From Marinirhabdus gelatinilytica (lineage in GTDB: Bacteria > Bacteroidota > Bacteroidia > Flavobacteriales > Flavobacteriaceae), in contig NZ_QRAO01000003.1 in assembly GCF_003353425.1 (NCBI RefSeq), positions 235,088 through 299,087 of the forward strand: DNA of 64,000 nucleotides, read 5' to 3'. Below, piece after piece: positions 61,990 through 64,000 of the stretch (positions are counted from its first letter, which is position 1; each line of letters starts with the position of its first letter). Both the position numbers and the translations under genes were made by a program. The notes below the pieces were generated by a model. That model had not been told where the DNA came from. It was given only the letters and a program-made list of their open reading frames with translations, and ran no database searches.

Positions 61990-63027
61990 ATGACTAAAAG
62001 AAAAGAAGATTTTAAAGTTTGGATGGTTCGTGCAGGAAGTGGTAGTTGGTTGCTAGATGATTTTCTAACTGAAGAAGTTGTAGCTATTGGTTGGAATGAT
62101 TTAGGAGAATTGGAGAAGGGACTTACTTTAGAAAAATTAAAGAAAAGGTTAGTAGAAAACTATCCAGATGATTCAAAAGGGAGAATAGGTCAAAGTGCTG
62201 GACAAATATGGCGTCTCTATAGAGATTTTAAAGTGGGTGATAAAGTTATTACTTATGATTCTGATGCTCGAATGTATTATATTGGGGAAATTAAATCCGG
62301 TTATAAGTTCAGTGAAAAATTAAAATATCAGCATCATCGAAAAGTCAAATGGGAAGAAATTCCTATAGAAAGAGATTTATTAAAAGTAAGTTCCAAAAAT
62401 ACCTTAGGTTCAATTCTGACTATTTTTGAAGTCCCAAAGGAAATTTGGAATGAATTGAGAGAAGCTCATCCATATTATATACCTCAAGAACAAATAGATG
62501 AACAAGAAGAATTGCTTAGACGCTATGAAGAACAAGAATTAGAGCAATTAAAGGAAGATGTAGTTTATAGGTCAACGGAATTTATTAAGGATATAATTAC
62601 AAAATTGTCCGCATCTGAATTGGAGGAATTATCAGCTGGCATTATGCGAGGAATGGGATATAAAACAAGAATGACCAAAAAAGGTGGTGGCGATTTAGGA
62701 AGTGATATTATGGTATCTCCAGATGGTTTATCAATGATTGAACCTATCATCAAAGTTGAAGTAAAGCATAAAATTAAAAGTAAAGATAAAGTATCAGCTC
62801 CTGAAATTAGGAACTTTGTAGGAGGACTAAGAGTAACGACAAAGGGAATTTATATTTCTTCAACAGGTTTTTCTAAAGAAGCACAATATGAAGCAGAAAG
62901 AGCCAACTTTCATATCACCTTAATTGATTTAGATTATCTAGTCGAATTAATTATAGAATACTATGAGAAGCTCGACTCCGAAACAAAATCTTTAGTTCCT
63001 CTGAGGGCTATTTACTGGCCACTATAA
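61990..63027 (+). CDS. Mrr-type restriction endonuclease with N-terminal DNA-base-sensing-like domain
   Basis: 345 residues. N-terminal 1-145: KVWMVRAGSGSWLLDDFLTEEVVAIGWNDLGEL and QIWRLYRDFKVGDKVITYDSDARMYYIGEIKSGY resemble the PUA/EVE-like or Mrr_N domain. Residues about 195-330: Mrr catalytic fold with LEELSAGIMRGMGYKTRMTKKGGGDLGSDIMV and IIKVEVKHK, the D...ExK of PD-(D/E)xK nucleases. Such proteins cut modified DNA (type IV). Eleven bases after hsdR, so the last gene of the operon. Low-GC codon use supports horizontal origin. Confidence 0.82.
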   Translation: MTKRKEDFKVWMVRAGSGSWLLDDFLTEEVVAIGWNDLGELEKGLTLEKLKKRLVENYPDDSKGRIGQSAGQIWRLYRDFKVGDKVITYDSDARMYYIGEIKSGYKFSEKLKYQHHRKVKWEEIPIERDLLKVSSKNTLGSILTIFEVPKEIWNELREAHPYYIPQEQIDEQEELLRRYEEQELEQLKEDVVYRSTEFIKDIITKLSASELEELSAGIMRGMGYKTRMTKKGGGDLGSDIMVSPDGLSMIEPIIKVEVKHKIKSKDKVSAPEIRNFVGGLRVTTKGIYISSTGFSKEAQYEAERANFHITLIDLDYLVELIIEYYEKLDSETKSLVPLRAIYWPL

Positions 63028-63065
63028 AATCGCTGGAACTGTCAACTATTTTGTCAACTGTAAAA

Positions 63066-63100
63066 ACAAAGCCCCGACATCATTGCGATAACAGGGCTTT
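63066..63100 (+). terminator. Intrinsic terminator at the end of the island operon
   Basis: AAAGCCC / GGGCTTT stem with T run, enclosing GATATCG-like AT-rich loop, just before the tRNA 3' end. A tandem TGTCAACT repeat (63037, 63050 area) precedes it. Confidence 0.75.
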
Positions 63101-63102
63101 TT

Positions 63103-63119
63103 GCGGAGAAAGAGGGATT
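63103..63119 (+). repeat. Candidate right attachment site at tRNA-Ser 3' end
   Basis: GCGGAGAAAGAGGGATT, matches 14 of 17 bases with 52425-52441 in direct orientation; overlaps the tRNA 3' end where site-specific elements integrate. Confidence 0.3.
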
Positions 63120-63188
63120 CGAACCCCCGGAGGTGTGACCCTCAACAGTTTTCAAGACTGCCGCATTCGACCACTCTGCCATTTCTCC
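63104..63188 (-). tRNA. tRNA-Ser (anticodon TGA)
   Basis: 85 nt on the minus strand. Acceptor stem GGAGAAA (63188-63182) / TTTCTCC with discriminator G at 63104; anticodon loop CTTGAAA in stem GCAGT..., anticodon TGA; T arm GGTTCGAATCC; long variable arm as expected for class II Ser tRNA. CCA is not encoded (next bases CAA). Its 3' end faces the defence island, as at many island insertion sites. Confidence 0.95.
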
Positions 63189-63228
63189 TTGAGTGCTTCT
63201 CATCAAGGTATTTCCTTGAATGCGGTTG

Positions 63229-63236
63229 CAAATATA
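63229..63236 (-). promoter_or_regulatory. tRNA-Ser promoter -7 box (TATATTTG)
   Basis: On the minus strand TATATTTG matches TAnnTTTG, 40 bases before the tRNA 5' end; no clean -33 TTG at standard spacing. Confidence 0.5.
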
Positions 63237-63358
63237 CTACGTTTTTTAAAACCACATAAACTTTTTTGGCTGAAATTTCAGTACCTAAAGTATTGTTAAG
63301 TGTGTATCCCGTGTTGCAACAACTCATTAATTTTATTTGAAACTAACAAAACCTATCC

Positions 63359-64000
63359 ATGTCCGAAATACTCAAACGTATCATAGCAGCACAGCAAAGC
63401 GACGACTCTCCATTTGTAAAAGATTCCGAAGGAAGGATCCTAGAACTTACCACTACCCAAGGCGAGGTGTTCACCGGCTATTACCAAGCCGATGATGGCA
63501 CTTATTATACACAACAGGATTGGCTGGAGCACCAACGGCAGTTGGAACTGCAAAGAATTGCCGAAGAAGAATACGAAGCCCAACAAGCCGCGTTAGCACA
63601 GGAGAGAGCCCAACGTGAAAGAAAGAAAGAGCAATTGGCAGCACAGCAAAAAAAGAAAGTAAAAAACATAAGCAACATACCAAGAGCCAGAACCATGCTG
63701 GTCGCGATAATGGTGCTTTCGGGGATTGTGGTGTTATCCTTTATATTTTGGCCCGATACTATAAAAACAGATCAGGATACAAAACCAGAGGTTTCAACTA
63801 ATGATGTTGTTACCCAGCAACCGTTGGATACTATCTTCGGAAATGCCATTATTACAGGTATAGATGTGAGAATGAGAGCCCAACCCAACCTACAAGGGAA
63901 AATTATAACCTACTTTCCTAAGGAGAATGAACGTGTGCTCGTGGTACAGGCAGTAAACGATACGTTGGACTGGGCCAGGGTAAGGCGTGAAAACGGTATC
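63359..64000 (+). CDS. Membrane-anchored SH3-domain-type protein, cut by right window edge
   Basis: 214 codons present. Residues 1-70: acidic and glutamine-rich, MSEILKRIIAAQQSDD...GEVFTGYYQADDGTYYTQQDWLEHQRQLE, then a basic coiled stretch (EERAQRERKKEQLAAQQKKK) leading to one membrane helix MLVAIMVLSGIVVLSFIFW (about residues 112-130). The external part ends in an SH3-like domain: AIITGIDVRMRAQPNLQGKIITYFPKENERVLVVQ, where MRAQPNLQGKII resembles the bacterial SH3 start (xVRxxPSxxSxVI). Partner and function unknown. Starts after the tRNA gene, outside the island. Confidence 0.75.
   Translation, partial: MSEILKRIIAAQQSDDSPFVKDSEGRILELTTTQGEVFTGYYQADDGTYYTQQDWLEHQRQLELQRIAEEEYEAQQAALAQERAQRERKKEQLAAQQKKKVKNISNIPRARTMLVAIMVLSGIVVLSFIFWPDTIKTDQDTKPEVSTNDVVTQQPLDTIFGNAIITGIDVRMRAQPNLQGKIITYFPKENERVLVVQAVNDTLDWARVRRENGI

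Overview
The window is chromosomal DNA from a member of the Bacteroidota, most likely a marine Flavobacteriaceae. Evidence: housekeeping promoters carry the phylum's -7 box TAnnTTTG (for example before uvrA, pheT and the tRNA-Ser gene) and start codons lack Shine-Dalgarno sequences; there is a T9SS-type C-terminal sorting domain, a bacillithiol-linked YtxJ protein, DUF4834 and YfhO-type proteins, and many small lipoproteins. Genes are short-spaced, on both strands, and mostly housekeeping.

Layout. 1-4.1 kb: MBL-fold hydrolase (cut by the edge), a conserved 487-residue protein, peroxiredoxin Bcp, endonuclease III without its iron-sulfur cluster, a 50-residue conserved microprotein and an ECF-like sigma factor. 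4.4-8.9 kb: uvrA, then two units that each start at a sigma-54-type promoter and end in an intrinsic terminator preceded by GGTTGGTTAG; one encodes only a 19-residue peptide, the other a secreted Arg/Asn/Ser-rich protein. 8.9-15.3 kb: glycosyltransferase, YfhO-like membrane protein, DUF4834, a beta-barrel protein and a GNAT enzyme. 15.4-17.8 kb: an alpha-oxoamine synthase next to a cystathionine-beta-synthase-like enzyme, a candidate pair for sulfonolipid (capnine) synthesis. 17.9-29.5 kb: oligopeptidase, YbaB, periplasmic thioredoxin, OmpA-like protein, YegP, threonine aldolase, zinc metalloprotease, prfB with its programmed +1 frameshift, TlpA-like lipoprotein. 29.6-43.7 kb: pheT, fasciclin protein, ABC-F ATPase, a thioredoxin-fold lipoprotein without cysteines, a T9SS-sorted FG-GAP protein, glyA, fumarylacetoacetase, lipoprotein, YtxJ. 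43.9-52.4 kb: clpB, a redoxin/cytochrome c/copper monooxygenase-like fusion, CsbD, phosphatase, nitroreductase, thioesterase and a phytoene-desaturase-family flavoprotein.

52.4-63.1 kb is an accessory defence island next to tRNA-Ser(TGA). It holds a rolling-circle Rep-like protein, hsdM, a structured intergenic element, hsdS, an abortive-infection (Abi_C/HEPN-like) protein, a beta-helix membrane protein, hsdR and an Mrr-type endonuclease, all on one strand with gaps of 0-120 bases. The most notable observation is that the Abi-like protein ends in about 50 residues clearly homologous to the C-terminus of the HsdR in the same operon, the part of HsdR expected to hold it on the methyltransferase. 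This suggests an alternative effector that docks on the type I complex, perhaps with the neighbouring membrane protein as partner. That function is inference; the shared tail and the R-x4-H motif are visible in the sequence. After the tRNA gene a SH3-domain-type membrane protein runs off the right edge.
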